Below the pieces are notes generated by a model that worked only from the letters and a program-made list of their open reading frames with translations, was not told where the DNA came from and made no database searches. From Xylaria sp. FL1777 (lineage: Eukaryota > Ascomycota > Sordariomycetes > Xylariales > Xylariaceae), in the NCBI GenBank assembly GCA_022578965.1, contig MU400508.1, positions 806,001 to 870,000 on the forward strand: a stretch of DNA of 64,000 bases. The letters are read 5' to 3'. Both the position numbers and the translations under genes were made by a program. Positions 9,741 to 21,365 of the stretch are shown piece after piece. The stretch's first letter is position 1. Each line of letters opens with the position of its first letter.

Positions 9741-12481
9741 TTATAAGAAGAAGTTCTTCACCAGATACTTCTCGTCAAAACTGTCTTCCTGCTTCATTAC
9801 GACATCTAATAACCAATCTGAAGCGACGACACGCGGCTCCATGTTTCCCCTGCGCGCCATGTCTTCAAATTTCTTCCACAGCTTCTTCTCCTCGGGCATC
9901 GATGTGCTAAGCAGGTACACTGGCTCAGGACCGCCCTCATCATCTTCGGGGTTGGTGGGTCTAATTGTGCTTCCGCTTCTCGGCCCATATACCATGAATA
10001 TGGCGCCGTTAGCCTCGGCAATGGCCTGGTAACTCTCCGTACCATTCTTGATTCCCGATGTGCAATAAATGGGTATCCCCGCCAGGAGCCGGCCATTGTT
10101 CTCTTGCGCTCTCTCCATCGATGTCTCCAACTCGAGTCCGAATCGCTTTTCATTCTCAGTATCCTTCAGGATATAGTCTCCTGGTTCAGGGACCTGTTTG
10201 GTGTCAAGGCATTCTTCGATCCAGGTTGAAGACAGAACTACAGCCCCCTTGGATAGGTTACGAAGAAATTTGACGGTTCGGACTAGTTGTGGAGCAATCA
10301 GATAATCGCATGGTTGGCCATCTTGAACGACCGCAATACCCATATCACGCAGTTTTTTCTGATGTGTAGCAATTAGTATAGCGTCTCAGAGTGAATCCAG
10401 AGAACTTACGCGGTCTGCATCTTCTCTATGTTTATCGTTGACCCAACGCTTAAATCCAGTCAAAATGACTCTCAACTCCACTTCTGGAAGCGTTGGTCGT
10501 GCTTTCTTTGCTGGTCGCTTTTCAGATTTAGGCTCTTTGTCGTCTTCGGCAGTCGGGCTTGATGTACGACGGCGATTCAAGTGCTCCCGTTCAATAAGAT
10601 CAGCCGCCCGTTTCCCTCCCCAGAGACCATGACCATCTTTCAGGCCTCGCTTCTTTTCTTTCTCGTATAGTGCAATATCAGGTGCGAGGATAGAGAGCTT
10701 GCCCAAAGCCTTGTCCTTCGCACTTCGACTTGATGAGGTAACGGTCGAAGGTGTCTCATTCTCTTTCCCTGAGCGAACATGACGGCCACGCGCGGGAGTC
10801 GCAAACTCGACAGAACGTCGCTTAGATGGTGCAGGTAATTCAGCTGTTTCCTCAGTTTCTTCATCCCCGTCTCTCATTATGTCAAACTTCTTCCGCGTTT
10901 GTCGCCCAGCCGCCACGCTTGACCCCTCCGCGAAAGAGTTTTCATCGGTTATCGCTAAAGCCTTGCGCTTGCGTGCTTGAGGTGGGGTGGGCTTCTCTGG
11001 CCCACCGGGGAAATAGAGGGTCTGAAGCCTCTTCTCGTCAAAGAATGTTTGGCCGATGATCTCGCCAAGGTTCGTGCGCGGAGGGAAATGAGTATATTTG
11101 GAGACAGTCAGAGTTTGCATCTCGCATTTGGCATAGCTTTCTTCGATCCAAAGGTGGTTCACCATGTGGATATTCCAATCAAGGGCGGCCTCGCATTTCT
11201 CGCTGTTATCCCTTGCTGTCACAAGGTGCGTGTTATCGGCCTTCATGGTCTTCGTAAAGGTAGCACCGGCAGATTTAATAAGATTCTCCAGATAAATTCG
11301 AGCCTCACCTCCGTAATTTGACACGGAGATCTTCATATCTTTGAAACCTGGTATACCATTTCGAGGTTCCGGGTAGTGAAGAAGTCGGTGGAGAGGATTA
11401 GACCATGCGTTGTGCTGTATGAGGTAAAACAACCACGACATATTTCCAACCGTCTTTCCTTGTTGTGAGGCCCGTACATATTCTTTTGTATCTCGGTAGC
11501 GGCAAACAAGCCAATCACAATCGTCTGCACTATCGGTTGTTTGTCCACCTCCTTGAGTAACAAGACCAGCAAGAATGTCCCTGAGTCGGCCCCTCATATC
11601 TAGGTCTTCCGAGAGCATGATCTTCTTCTCGTTAAACACAGTTAAACATAGTTGCCTTTGTTCAGAGGTAGGTGCCTGCATATATTCAGGCCTCGCCGAG
11701 GTGGCACCGTCTAGGTACGGACTACATTGTGGTTGGATAGCGCGCCCAGGTGACGCACATAGAATTTCGGGATTCGGCAGGAGGTAAGGCCCTTCGTCTA
11801 TTCTCTTTCCGAGTTTGAAGCAGTCATCGAACCTAACATGTTGTCAGAGTTTATCAAGCCCGTGTCTACTAGACAAGAAACGCTTACCAATGGGGAAGGA
11901 CAATATTGCACTTATGCTTCTTCTCCATTGCCATCCGAACCTTGGGATGATCTATCGATAGAGCACATATATGTGTAGTCAACTTGGTAACGTGGTCTGA
12001 GTACATGCCTCCCATAGCCATGGTTGCGCCAATTATGGTGTCCTTGTCGTTGTCAGGAATGTCGGCGCATGACAACATAACATCAGAAAAGAACATGCGG
12101 GGATCCGGCGTATAGGGTCGGATCTGGGCCTGCTTGCCCTTGGCGAGAGAGGCAGATATCCATTTGGACTTGACGACCGGAATCATCATGGTTGTTGCTG
12201 TGTCATACTGAGGGAATTCAATGGTGTTGGAGACGATGTGAGTAATGCTGGCAAGGAGGAGAGAATTGTTGCGCTTTCGCTGACAAACTTGGCCGCCATA
12301 CTTGATAATGCTTTGTGACAGCTTCAATTGGTCAGCAAAAAGACCTGGACGTCAGAAACATGGGGAAGGAAAGAACAGAGCTTAACAATACCTCGTCAAT
12401 AACGGTGTCTGGTAAATCATGACTAGGCACGAAGGCAAAGACGCAAAGGCTGAAAAGACTTGGCCCTTCCTGGTCTGCCAT
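9741..12481 (-). CDS. RTT107: Multi-BRCT DNA-damage scaffold, RTT107/Brc1 family
   Basis: Family members bind gamma-H2A at damaged replication forks through C-terminal BRCT repeats and bring repair factors there. Start is the ATG at 12481 (MADQEGPSLFSLCVFAFVPS). A first intron near 12390-12340 is real, but I cannot fix its exact ends. Two others are clear: 11887-11833 (joins NIVLPHW to FDDCFKLGKRIDEGPYLLP) and 10409-10359 (joins HREDADR to KKLRDMGIAVVQDG). The N-terminal half holds BRCT repeats, with signature Trp in KSKWISASLAKGK, LPHWFDDCFKLGKR and NHLWIEESY. A disordered basic linker (about 11000-10500) follows, and then two C-terminal BRCT repeats (STWIEECLDTKQVPEPGDY; DWLLDVVM). Length is about 860 residues, normal for the family. 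It is transcribed convergently with VPS25, about 235 bp away. Confidence 0.88.
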
Positions 12482-15400
12482 CACGAGTAAACAGTCTAAC
12501 AGTTGTAAGGCTCAAGAAACAAAGCATAACAAGGTCGACAGGTCTGGAAAATAAATTTGAGTGTGGCAAGGAGTGTTGGTAATAGTAGGCTGGAAAATGC
12601 AGTACCTTGGCTGTGAAGTACGCGTTGTGAAGCGAAAAATGTAACCGCTAGATAGGTAAATTAAAGATGTTAAGTTGGGTTGCCTAGGAGCTAGGAGGCG
12701 GCGCGTCGGGTGCACAGAATTGAAATCAATGGACCTGTTTGTAAGGTAATAGCGTGCTTTAGCTAACCATTCTTGGATTCTTCAACGTACTGCTACTGCC
12801 CCGCTTTGCTTGACGCGTCGGTGTCGAGTGCTGGTGGACGCGAACAATGGCCGTAATCAGGTGACCCGAGCTCTGCCAAAGGAGGGGCCACTGTAGGTAT
12901 GCGTACACCATTGAGTTCTATGCATGAATGCTAAGTATGTAGACATGGTCAGTTCATGATTTATTTCCTCTCATTCATCAGGCTATATTCACCTAGAACC
13001 TGAATAAAGTCTCACGGTTCATTCAACGTGTTTAGTAAGACTTACGGCAGAAGTATTACATCATCAAATGTCTTCCCATTGTGCATTAATACAAAGTTCT
13101 CTAGACTTGCTGGACATTGAGTCTTTATTCTTCTCAAGAACTGCCCAATGCTACCCTGGATCCTGTCTGACTCACTTGCTCCCCCCTCAAATAGCCATGC
13201 GTGACTCACCAGCCTAGAGAAGAGTGTGTATGAGCTCTGTCCCAGCTCATATCTATGGGAGCGTTCCCCGTTGCCGATCCGCTTCATGCCGATTTGCCTG
13301 CAAACATGCGAAGGACAAATCGATTGCCGAGATCCATGCCAAGCCAATTGAAAGAAGGTCAGAACCTCTCTGAGTCACAGACACCCTCCAACTCTGCAAT
13401 GACGCGGGCGGATTATAGGATCAGTCCTAACGGCACCGTTTGTCAGATCCCGTGAGCTGCACTACAGATTTGCGTAGCCAGAAAGGTTATGCGCCACTCC
13501 GCAACCCACAGCCAGGTCGCCTGCGAGATGGAGTCCATGGCCATTGCGCAGCCCGTGCCAGCTGTTTGAGAGATGATGTGGATGCTACAACTTGGCAACT
13601 TGGGCAAACCGCATGCTTTGCTGTTTCAAAATGAGATGTCTCACCCAGGTGAGAATCCAGCTGGCTATCACCAAGCTGTTGACTTTTTCCCGAAACTTAT
13701 TTGATAGCCTGATGACTTGAATCCAGGCTTGGATAGCTCACCCATCTGACACATCACGACAGGAGAGTGTAAATGTCATTGCTAGCTATGAAATATCTCT
13801 CGTTTAATCACGCCAGGGGTACAACCTTCGCTCCATTTCAGTCCCCACTCCTGGTCGGTCTGCAACTTCCTGCACAGACCTGCCTGCACTTAAGCCGAGA
13901 CGTGGATTATTGGTGTGATGCGGCCTTAAGCAAGGTTGGCTTGTGCGGCTATTGTCTCAGTACCGACTGACCGCTATCTCAACCAACAGTGCAGGATGTT
14001 TTCAGGATGACCTGAGCGTCGTGTTTTCCCACTGAGAAAAATCCGGTTTCCAAACTCTTTACACAACGGTTTACTAGCCAATTCCTTCCAGTTAAAGGCA
14101 CACGCCATTTAAGACGGTATCTCAAGAAATATATAACCCGATCTAACTTGGTTTCTTCTTGCGCCAATCCCCGTGGGCCGGCCTCTATACAATAGGCCCG
14201 TGTAATACCCTCTATGTGTAGTCTTCTATGTATCAGGCATGCTAGCCTCTAGAGAATGGTGGCATAAGGGAAATCTACCCCCGTTAGCTAAAGAGCTAAG
14301 AACCACGATCTCTTCCTTGTTATAACTCATGATTTCTTTATCATAGGACACCACTAAAGTATAATTAAGAAAACAGCTAAAACTGTAAGGTGAGTAAACA
14401 ATACTTTGTGAGAATAAGGCAGGACAATGAAATACTTTAATTATACCTAATTCCTTTAACTTAATCGGGGATCACAGACTCTTATTGTTAGTCCACTGAA
14501 GTGAATTTGCTCGAGTAATGAAACAGTATATGTCATTAGCTGTATTCTTCCAGCTCTATCTCAAAATTCCCTTACCGGAACTATCCATCTTCTATCCCTT
14601 TGGAATCCTGACCAGGGGCAGGTGTACAAAGAGTACAAAAACCAGCGTCATAACATACAATATGGATTGTTCCAAACCTAATTCACAATAGCAGAACCTC
14701 TAGAAGAGTCACCGAGTTCTCGTGTAAAAGCAGATGAGTTTCATAAGACGACTTTAGAAACCAAAATGATAGTATCTTGATATGCTTAATAGAACTATTG
14801 ATCTAAGCAACGATTGGCAAGGTTCCAGGTAAAAAGCAGCACTTAGGCTCATTTAGTGGCAGGCGGTACTCCAGCCGAAGTCGTCCATGAAGCTCACATA
14901 ATCGTAGGTCAACCATACCTTTTACTAGGCTAATGTCAGGGCAACACCGAATTCCTCGTAAATCACATGGAGGGAGCCATTGGAAGCACTATATTATGTG
15001 AAGTCCGGGAAATATTGAATTAATCACATGGAAAACCGCCATATTAGCCGCAGATATCTGTCTATCTTTCCATTATAGGAGTCAAACAACGCCGCGATCT
15101 AAGTCTCACTTTTAGCCAATACCTGTCCGTAAGAAATGATAAAAAGTATCTGACCACTGTATCTTCTGAATGAGGATTTACTCTCTGGGTGGTCGACGTA
15201 GTTAGCCTCCCCCCTTTTAATAAGTCAGGTTTGTCATTAATGTGGTCAACTTTAGCTAGCAAGACTTCAATTCAGCCATAACCAGATCCAAAAATATACG
15301 TAAAGGCTGAACTTTTATATGTATAACTATCGCAGCTTTTCTAACTCGTTCCATGATTGTTTTCCAAGCAGCATTGTACAGAAGATCCCAGGTGACAGAC

Positions 15401-15741
15401 GACACCATCCGTAAATTCTCCCCATAGTGGTCTTCACGAATCTGACGATAAAATCCCCTGCTGCATTGCGCTTGTTATACCGCGCTAGAGCAGATAGACG
15501 GTATTCTAGCCAGGCGTGTGCCTACCCGGGCTGTCTTTCCAGGGGAGTTTTTGCTCGAGAATTCCAAACCATAATTAGATACCCTCTACACTGAGCTGGT
15601 GGGACTTAAGATCGTAAAAGACCAACGCAACATTAGCTTTCTCTGATCTTGGCCCACGCCTAAACTGAACAAAGTGGTAAGCAGCTATAAAACCACGATG
15701 GACAAGGTATATATATAACACCCACGCTCACCACATCACTC
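12482..15741. other. Gene-poor 3.2 kb interval
   Basis: I find no convincing gene, tRNA or LTR here. The left end (12482-12830) is the presumed promoter of the RTT107-like gene. ORFs of 60-100 codons at 13042-13347, 13773-13970 and 15062-15262 are isolated and unlike any family I know. The 13042-13347 minus ORF ends at a possible splice donor (GTAAGT near 13040) and could be an exon relic. An imperfect direct repeat with the shared word GAATCCAG occurs near 13652 and 13719. Composition is moderately AT-rich but not RIP-like. Confidence 0.4.
12813..12818 (+). promoter_or_regulatory. MCB-like element ACGCGT upstream of the RTT107-like gene
   Basis: ACGCGT in the context GACGCGTCGG, about 330 bp upstream of the start at 12481. 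A related GGCGCGTCGG lies near 12700. MCB is the binding site of the G1/S factor MBF (Mbp1/Swi6 in yeasts). Assignment is by motif only. Confidence 0.35.
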
Positions 15742-17376
15742 TCACCGCCCCAAATCCACACGCCGAACAAGAACAAGCTGGTCATCGTCCCCTCCCCTCT
15801 CCCCTCCACGCCTACTATCAAAGAAGAAACCCCCGACAGCCCGCCCAAGCACCTCCCTCCACAACCCAGCAACGACGTCCTTCAGCTCGTCGCCCGTCTG
15901 CCTGAAATCCGGGAACGCGTTGACCTCGAGCAGGAACACGGAGCCGGCGGCGTCGACGAGGAAATCCAGCCCGAAGACCTCGAAAGCGTTGCCGAGCGGC
16001 CGGAAATGCATCTGCATGGAGCGGGCGGCGGCCTCGAAAACCTCGCCCGTGATATCGCAGATCTGGGCGAAGATGTGCGTCTTTGCGTCTTTCTCCTTCG
16101 AAGAAGAGGAAGAAGAAGGGGAAGAAGGGGAAGATGATGATGAAGATGATGAGGGAAAGGGGGATGGGAGAGGCAGATCCCAGAATTGCTGCACCGTGTT
16201 CTCCGCCACCGACCGCTGCAGACACGTGTTCGTCAGGTGTGCCTCGAGATCGACATCGAGATCGACATCGACATCTCCTTCGGCGCCGGAGAGTGCAGAT
16301 GACGGCCTGTACCGCGGCGCTGCGTACGGCTTCGCCGCGAACAGCGCCAGCATCCGTCTGTACACGTAGACGTCGAGCCCCCCCACGCACGCGACGTACG
16401 TGCGGATGTGAAACTTGCGGTCGTCGCCCGCAAGGAGCAGCGGGGGGTCGATGTACGGCTGGGCGACGAAGTGGCGGAGCTGCGAGGTGGCGATGTAATC
16501 GCCTCCGTCCTCATCATCATCGCCGTCGTCTCTGGCGTTTCCATCTCCATTCTCACCTCCTTCATCTTCATCTTCATCTTCATCTTCACTATCCGGGCGT
16601 TCGGCCTCCCATCCATCAAAGATATCCTGTAACTGCGCCATGGTGCAGAATAGGCGAATCCCTTGTCCTCGATCGCTCATACCAGGTTTGAGGATCCACC
16701 ACTCCAGACCTTCTACAGCCCCGTTTCCTCCACCCTCGTCAGCATTACTTAGTAAAGCCTCGTTTCTTTCGAGGCTGGCCCGCAGATCGAAGGCTTCTAC
16801 GAGGGCATCGTCTAGGAACTCAGCGTAGTCGACCTCGAACGCCTCGGAGCGCTTCACGTGGTCCTTGAGCACGGACTGCGGGCGTTTCGCAACCCACTGT
16901 TCTACCGTCGCTGCTAGGTAGTGTTTCCGTATGAGGGCTTTGCGCAGCATGTAGCTATTAACGAGGCACGTCTCCGGGTGCGCGGCGACGAAGTCCCAGT
17001 CGATGGCCTCGTAGGGCGTGATTTGGAGCACGTTTACCTTGGGATCTGGCAAAAGCTTGGCTAATGATATTGCGTCGTCCTTGATGGCATCTAGCGGCTT
17101 AGAAAGCATAGTGAAGGATTCTGGTGGGAATAGCGTCTCGAGCGCGGATACGATGAGGGGTTGCACGTAGGCATCTTCGTATGAGATGAGTGCGTGGAAA
17201 TGACCTTTGGAACGTAGAACAAGTGTCGATTCGCTGGTTAGGAGAGACGAGGATGACTTCCCTTGAATAGGCTTGTAAATTTCCCTACAAGTGGCCAGAG
17301 AAGTAAGATACATGGATCCTGATAACAATGACCATAAACGCTGCATAATTCCAATAAAACAACGCTTGACCTTCAA
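15742..17376 (-). CDS. Tubulin-tyrosine-ligase-like (TTL) ATP-grasp domain protein, possibly C-terminal half of a Pby1-like protein
   Basis: ORF of 544 codons in frame to a stop at 15742. The conserved TTL core is visible: HFHALISYEDAYVQPLI at the start of the domain, LVNSYMLRKALIRKHYL, the glycine-rich WWILKPGMSDRGQGIRLF, the DDRKFHIRTYVACVG strand, HLTNTCLQ, and the C-terminal FGLDFLVDAAGSVFLLEVNAFPDF, where Glu and Asn are the metal/ATP ligands of the ATP-grasp fold. Odd points are an acidic insert (about 16505-16600), a DVDVDLDVDLE repeat and a poly-Ser run (about 16100-16160) encoded by simple repeats. In budding yeast Pby1 a SurE domain precedes a TTL domain; the next gene upstream on the same strand is SurE. 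Residues before SKGHFHALISYED look unlike TTL, so the true start or an upstream exon is uncertain. Confidence 0.8.
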   Translation of the reverse strand: MKVKRCFIGIMQRLWSLLSGSMYLTSLATCREIYKPIQGKSSSSLLTSESTLVLRSKGHFHALISYEDAYVQPLIVSALETLFPPESFTMLSKPLDAIKDDAISLAKLLPDPKVNVLQITPYEAIDWDFVAAHPETCLVNSYMLRKALIRKHYLAATVEQWVAKRPQSVLKDHVKRSEAFEVDYAEFLDDALVEAFDLRASLERNEALLSNADEGGGNGAVEGLEWWILKPGMSDRGQGIRLFCTMAQLQDIFDGWEAERPDSEDEDEDEDEGGENGDGNARDDGDDDEDGGDYIATSQLRHFVAQPYIDPPLLLAGDDRKFHIRTYVACVGGLDVYVYRRMLALFAAKPYAAPRYRPSSALSGAEGDVDVDLDVDLEAHLTNTCLQRSVAENTVQQFWDLPLPSPFPSSSSSSSSPSSPSSSSSSKEKDAKTHIFAQICDITGEVFEAAARSMQMHFRPLGNAFEVFGLDFLVDAAGSVFLLEVNAFPDFRQTGDELKDVVAGLWREVLGRAVGGFFFDSRRGGERGGDDDQLVLVRRVDLGR

Positions 17377-17571
17377 ACCCAGTCGTTCTAGGAATGTGGC
17401 TTGTCTCTAATAACCCCCTTTCCGTGTATCGCGCGTACTCTATATGGACTGAAACGAACACAACCTCTACCAACCCAATGTAGGTGGTGATATCTTCTCA
17501 GATCATGTACTGGCGAGGAAATTGCTCGCCCGATTCTAAACCAGACGCAATGCAGTAAGACTGACAGACAC

Positions 17572-18681
17572 TCACAAGTCTAACTCCTTTCCATGTAAAT
17601 GGGATGCTGCCTGCCAGAAGTTCGCCTTCATCGGGGTGACACTGCATGAACTATTAGCCAGGAATGTCTAATCCAAATCCGTCGTATCACAACCGAGGAA
17701 GAAAATGTGTAAAGGGGGATGGAGGTTTACATACCTTGTGTGGCCCTCCTTGACCACCCACCCATCATTCCCTGGGGGTGCTTCCTCAACGCTCCGATAC
17801 ACGTCCTCGAACCTTGGCTTCCATTTGAAGTGCCTATGTATTAATCCCCGATTCTCCTCATCGTCATCATCATCGCCGTTCGTCTTCGTCCCGTTCGCAG
17901 TCCGCGACTTCGCCGAGCCCTCGTTCCCACGAATGCGCTCTTCCTCTTCATCTTCATCGCCAACACTGCCTTCGACCTCGGTGAAGCACGTACCACCATC
18001 GCCCCAGTAATTTTGCAGCATGGGTGTGAAGATGGTACGGCGACTCTCGAGTCCCGGCAGCAGCGCGACATTGACCGTGTACAAGTCTACGGACTTGTTG
18101 ACAGGCCACTGCGCGGCCAGGGCCTCGATGACGCGCACGCTGTGCCGCGTCGCCTCCGCAATTATGACAGGGTCCTTGGGATCCTGTCGGTCCTTGAAGT
18201 GTGCATAGCTCAGTGCGATGGCGCGTTGTCGGCACACGGCGGCCTCCAGGGCGGCGCCCAGCGTGCCGGAGCTCAACGCGAACAACGCCGTCGAGTTGCG
18301 CCCAAAGTTCGGACCCGAGACAACGAGGTCGATGGGCCCGCGCTCGCGGAACACGTGGTGCAAGCCGATCTGGGCGCATGACGCTGGCGTCCCGTCCACG
18401 AGAACCCACTCCTCGACGGCGTCACGGCCGCGGCTGGGCAGTCGGTGCGTCGTGCCCTGCGGTGTCGTGTCATCTTGCGTGTTGTACGTGGCGGGCGGGC
18501 GGTAGTACACGGGCTTCACCGTCCGTCCTATCATGTGTGCCTTTCCTATCCACGACCGCTGCGTATCGGGAAGACACACGGAGACAGTGTGCCCGGCCTT
18601 CTGCAGCGCCCGAACCAGGCTGTGGACGTAGGGAGAGGCTGGGCCGGGGGGGCCGTCATCATTGGTAACGAGAATATGCAT
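17572..18681 (-). CDS. SurE-like 5'/3'-nucleotidase (acid phosphatase family), possibly N-terminal half of a Pby1-like protein
   Basis: SurE enzymes are divalent-metal phosphatases acting on nucleotides. The start MHILVTNDDGP carries the metal-binding NDD, with PASPYVHSLVRAL after it. VDGTPASCAQIGLHH and DLVVSGPNFGRNSTALFALSSGTLGAALEAA follow, the catalytic SGxNxG-S-SGT pattern of the family. Exon 1 is 18681-17735. A 93-bp intron (17734-17642) joins EGHTS to VTPMKANFWQAASH, which fits the family's conserved end. The frame then reaches TGA at 17572, but a good donor (GTGAGT at 17575) overlaps it, so the mRNA may instead splice on into the TTL exon that begins by 17376. A Glu/Asp-rich insert (about 17870-17960) is unusual. 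Confidence 0.85.
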
Positions 18682-19999
18682 GCTCTTCGCTCTTCACGTG
18701 GCTGGCTGTTGTTGGTCTTGGGTTTGCAGAGTAAGAGGCGGATCGGGGGTATGATGATTGGGTAGTATCTGTAGTTTCCGACTAATTGGTGGCGATTGGG
18801 TTGATACCCCTAGGTAAGTAGGTACTACGTAAAGGTAATAGAGTAAACGAGAGTAAACAAGAAAGGAGGTAGTTGATATCTATGTCTCTGCTACCAAATT
18901 CCCATACTAGGATCTCCTAGTTCCGTCCCGAAAATATGTCGGGCTAGTGTTCGCGGGGACAGAAGGAAGGTGCGGTTTGCGGAGCTACCGTAAAGTCTCG
19001 ACTCTGTGGCCGCGAAGGAAGTCTCATGGTGGGGGCGGGGCAATCTTCCGCGGTGCTAGCTAGGTTCTTTCTTTCTATCTCGACATTTGGTCTGGAAGTG
19101 ACGTGAGCTATATATTGCAGTAGGGTTACAAATAATATCTACCCACCTATGTAAGTATGTAAGTATGTAGTAACACGCGAGAGAATGGCTGTTTCTTTTT
19201 CCCCACTACCTGGTCAAACATATATGGCTGCGTTATTTGACAGTGAAGTCATAACCGACTTTCTTTTTTATTCTACTGTCCTTGCAACCTTGCTCTTGTT
19301 AACAACGGGTTGTTACTATGCCTAGATAGTGTTTTGGGCTGGTAACATTACGTTGGGATAAACCCTATACTACTGCATACAAGTCCAACAATGGTTACGA
19401 CTTCATATTAACAGTGTGACCTTGCCTGGAACGAGCCCTCGCTTATGAGGTAGGTAGATGTAGACTCAACACAATCACGATCCAATGGGCACTGGCACAA
19501 GAAAATTGCTCGTAACTCGGTCTATTTATGTCACTACTAAATATGATTTTGTCGGTACGGTTTGGGCAGTCCCAACTAACATGCTAAATCAAAGCCACGA
19601 TAGTCCTCGGGGCGACTTCACAAATGATGAATTACTCACTCATTTATTGTTGAGCGATGCTACCAGCATCACCGCCTCGTCCGTTGAGGGTCTGTCCGTC
19701 TCTTCAGACCTTTCTCGTGGGTGGGTTACCCTGACCTGCCGCGTCCAACTTCATTCTCGTAACGGCAATCGTGGTACCACTGAACGCCCAACACCCTTTG
19801 CTGAAAACCTGTTCTTTCCCTTCCCACCTCCTTCGTGATGGTCGTCGGCGTATTATTTCCGAGTAATTAATACAAGAACAATCAAAGCCTTCCGAGAAGA
19901 ATAGAAAAGTCCGCCTTAATCCTGTCACGGCTGTAAATACATGGAACCTCCAAATAGGTAGTATGCATCTTCATCAGCATCATCATACGTTGTCGCAAC
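18682..19999. other. Intergenic, no gene seen
   Basis: The left part is the SurE promoter. It contains TAGGTAAGTAGGTA (near 18813) and a TAAGTATG tandem (near 19153-19167). One plus-strand ORF (19485-19838, 117 codons) has no recognisable domain and atypical composition. Confidence 0.4.
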
Positions 20000-21365
20000 C
20001 TAAGAACGCTGACGTTTGGTGCTGGCTGGAGACTTAGCAAGCGAGTCTCCTTCTCGCTTTTGACCTTGGGGTAGAGCCCGGCTCTTGGAGCGACGCCAAC
20101 CGTCGAACGGACTCGGGCCCTTAGCCTTTATTGGCGTGTCACCTCCACGGAGCTTGTCTGTAGATCGGGTAGCTCTTCCCGTGCTAGGGGGCGAAGCGGG
20201 TCCGAAGCGAGGAGCGTCTGGAGTCCCGAGCTTGCCTTTGGCGACCTGGGCTGGAGTCTGGGGACCGTCAGTTTCAGCAGCAGCTTGAGAATCGCCGAAG
20301 ACGTTATCCTCAATGTCGGTTACAGCTTCTTCATCTTCAACTGTAGTTGCAGCAACTTTCTTGCCCTTGGGCGCGGGTGGGAAGAGTAAGCGGGGTTTGA
20401 TTGACGAGCGAGTCATCGGGCGGTTGCGACGTGTTTGAGCGTTAGGGTCCTCGGTGGCTTCGTCACCTTCAGCCTGACTACTAGAATCGGCATCGTTGTC
20501 ATCGGCGAATTTGCGGAACATCTTCTTTCCTCGGCTGTGTAAAACTTAGGTTAGCGTTGATCGTGGAAGGAGAGTAGAATGGTGCGCAGGGGAAAACTTA
20601 CAAGACTACAAGCACTCCATCACTACGTCTCACGGCATCCTCAACTGACTGTTTGCCTTCGCCGGGAACAACAACTGGCTTTCGCTTACTTCGTCGCTTA
20701 GCTGGCTCAGCAGTGGTGTGAGCGCCGTAAAAGGGGTTCTCGGCACTCTCGTCTACCTGGGGGAAGTGATCGCGCGAATCGGTAAAGATTTCAATGTCTT
20801 CCTCTACATCCTCTGCTCTGAAGCTGTCAAGAGTCAGACCCGAATACTTCTTGGCCTTCTTCTTAGGAGTAAGCATGTCTTCCTCATTCGCAAAAATATT
20901 GCGGGCGATGTCACGCGAGACAGCTTCGGTTTTGGGGTTGGGATGCTTGCGTGGAGTCTTCGCGGGAGTGGGAAGCATGCCAGTGCTGAGAGAAGCAAGG
21001 ACGGCGCCCTGGGCTTTATGTTGTGGTCTGGGGCTAATGCCTAAGGCGCCTGCGGCATTGGCAGCGCTCTCAGCGGTCAGGGTGCCGGATGCACGTCGGA
21101 CGGAATCCATGGTGGGTTGACGCTTCTTTATAGGAGATGTTGCAGGGGTTGAGAAAAGTGTAGAGGGCTTTGTGGAAGAACGGGTGGATTGAAGAGAAGA
21201 GCGTGGAGAGGGCGTGCGGTTGTTTGACTGTTGTCGGGAAGAAATGCGGGCGGATTTGCGAGGGGAAAAGGGCTCCCACGGATCGCTGTAGCCATGTTTG
21301 GGGGTACCTGGCGTGTGCACTCTGCCAGGTGGTGAAGGCGTTGAAACGGCAAGACTGGAGGCCAT
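20000..21365 (-). CDS. Conserved ascomycete protein of unknown function, nuclear-like
   Basis: Exons 21365-20602 and 20534-20000 give 432 residues. The 66-bp intron (GTAAG...ACAG) is supported because splicing joins DGVLVVF to RGKKMFRKFADD, a motif that looks strongly constrained. Other islands in a Ser/Pro/Lys-rich background are LPTPAKTPRKHP, ARNIFANEEDMLTPKKKAKKYSGLTLDSF and ENPFYG. There are several SP/TP sites and basic clusters (RRSKRKP, KRQRS at the C-terminus), as in cyclin-dependent-kinase substrates of the nucleus. The pattern recalls G1/S corepressors of the Whi5/Nrm1 type, but I cannot confirm a GTB motif, so I leave it unnamed. It is divergent from DUO1 across about 1.35 kb. Confidence 0.75.

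Noticed and set aside
18201..18668. 155-codon plus-strand ORF
   Set aside because: It is the antisense shadow of the SurE coding exon, rich in Arg and Ala from GC-rich codons.
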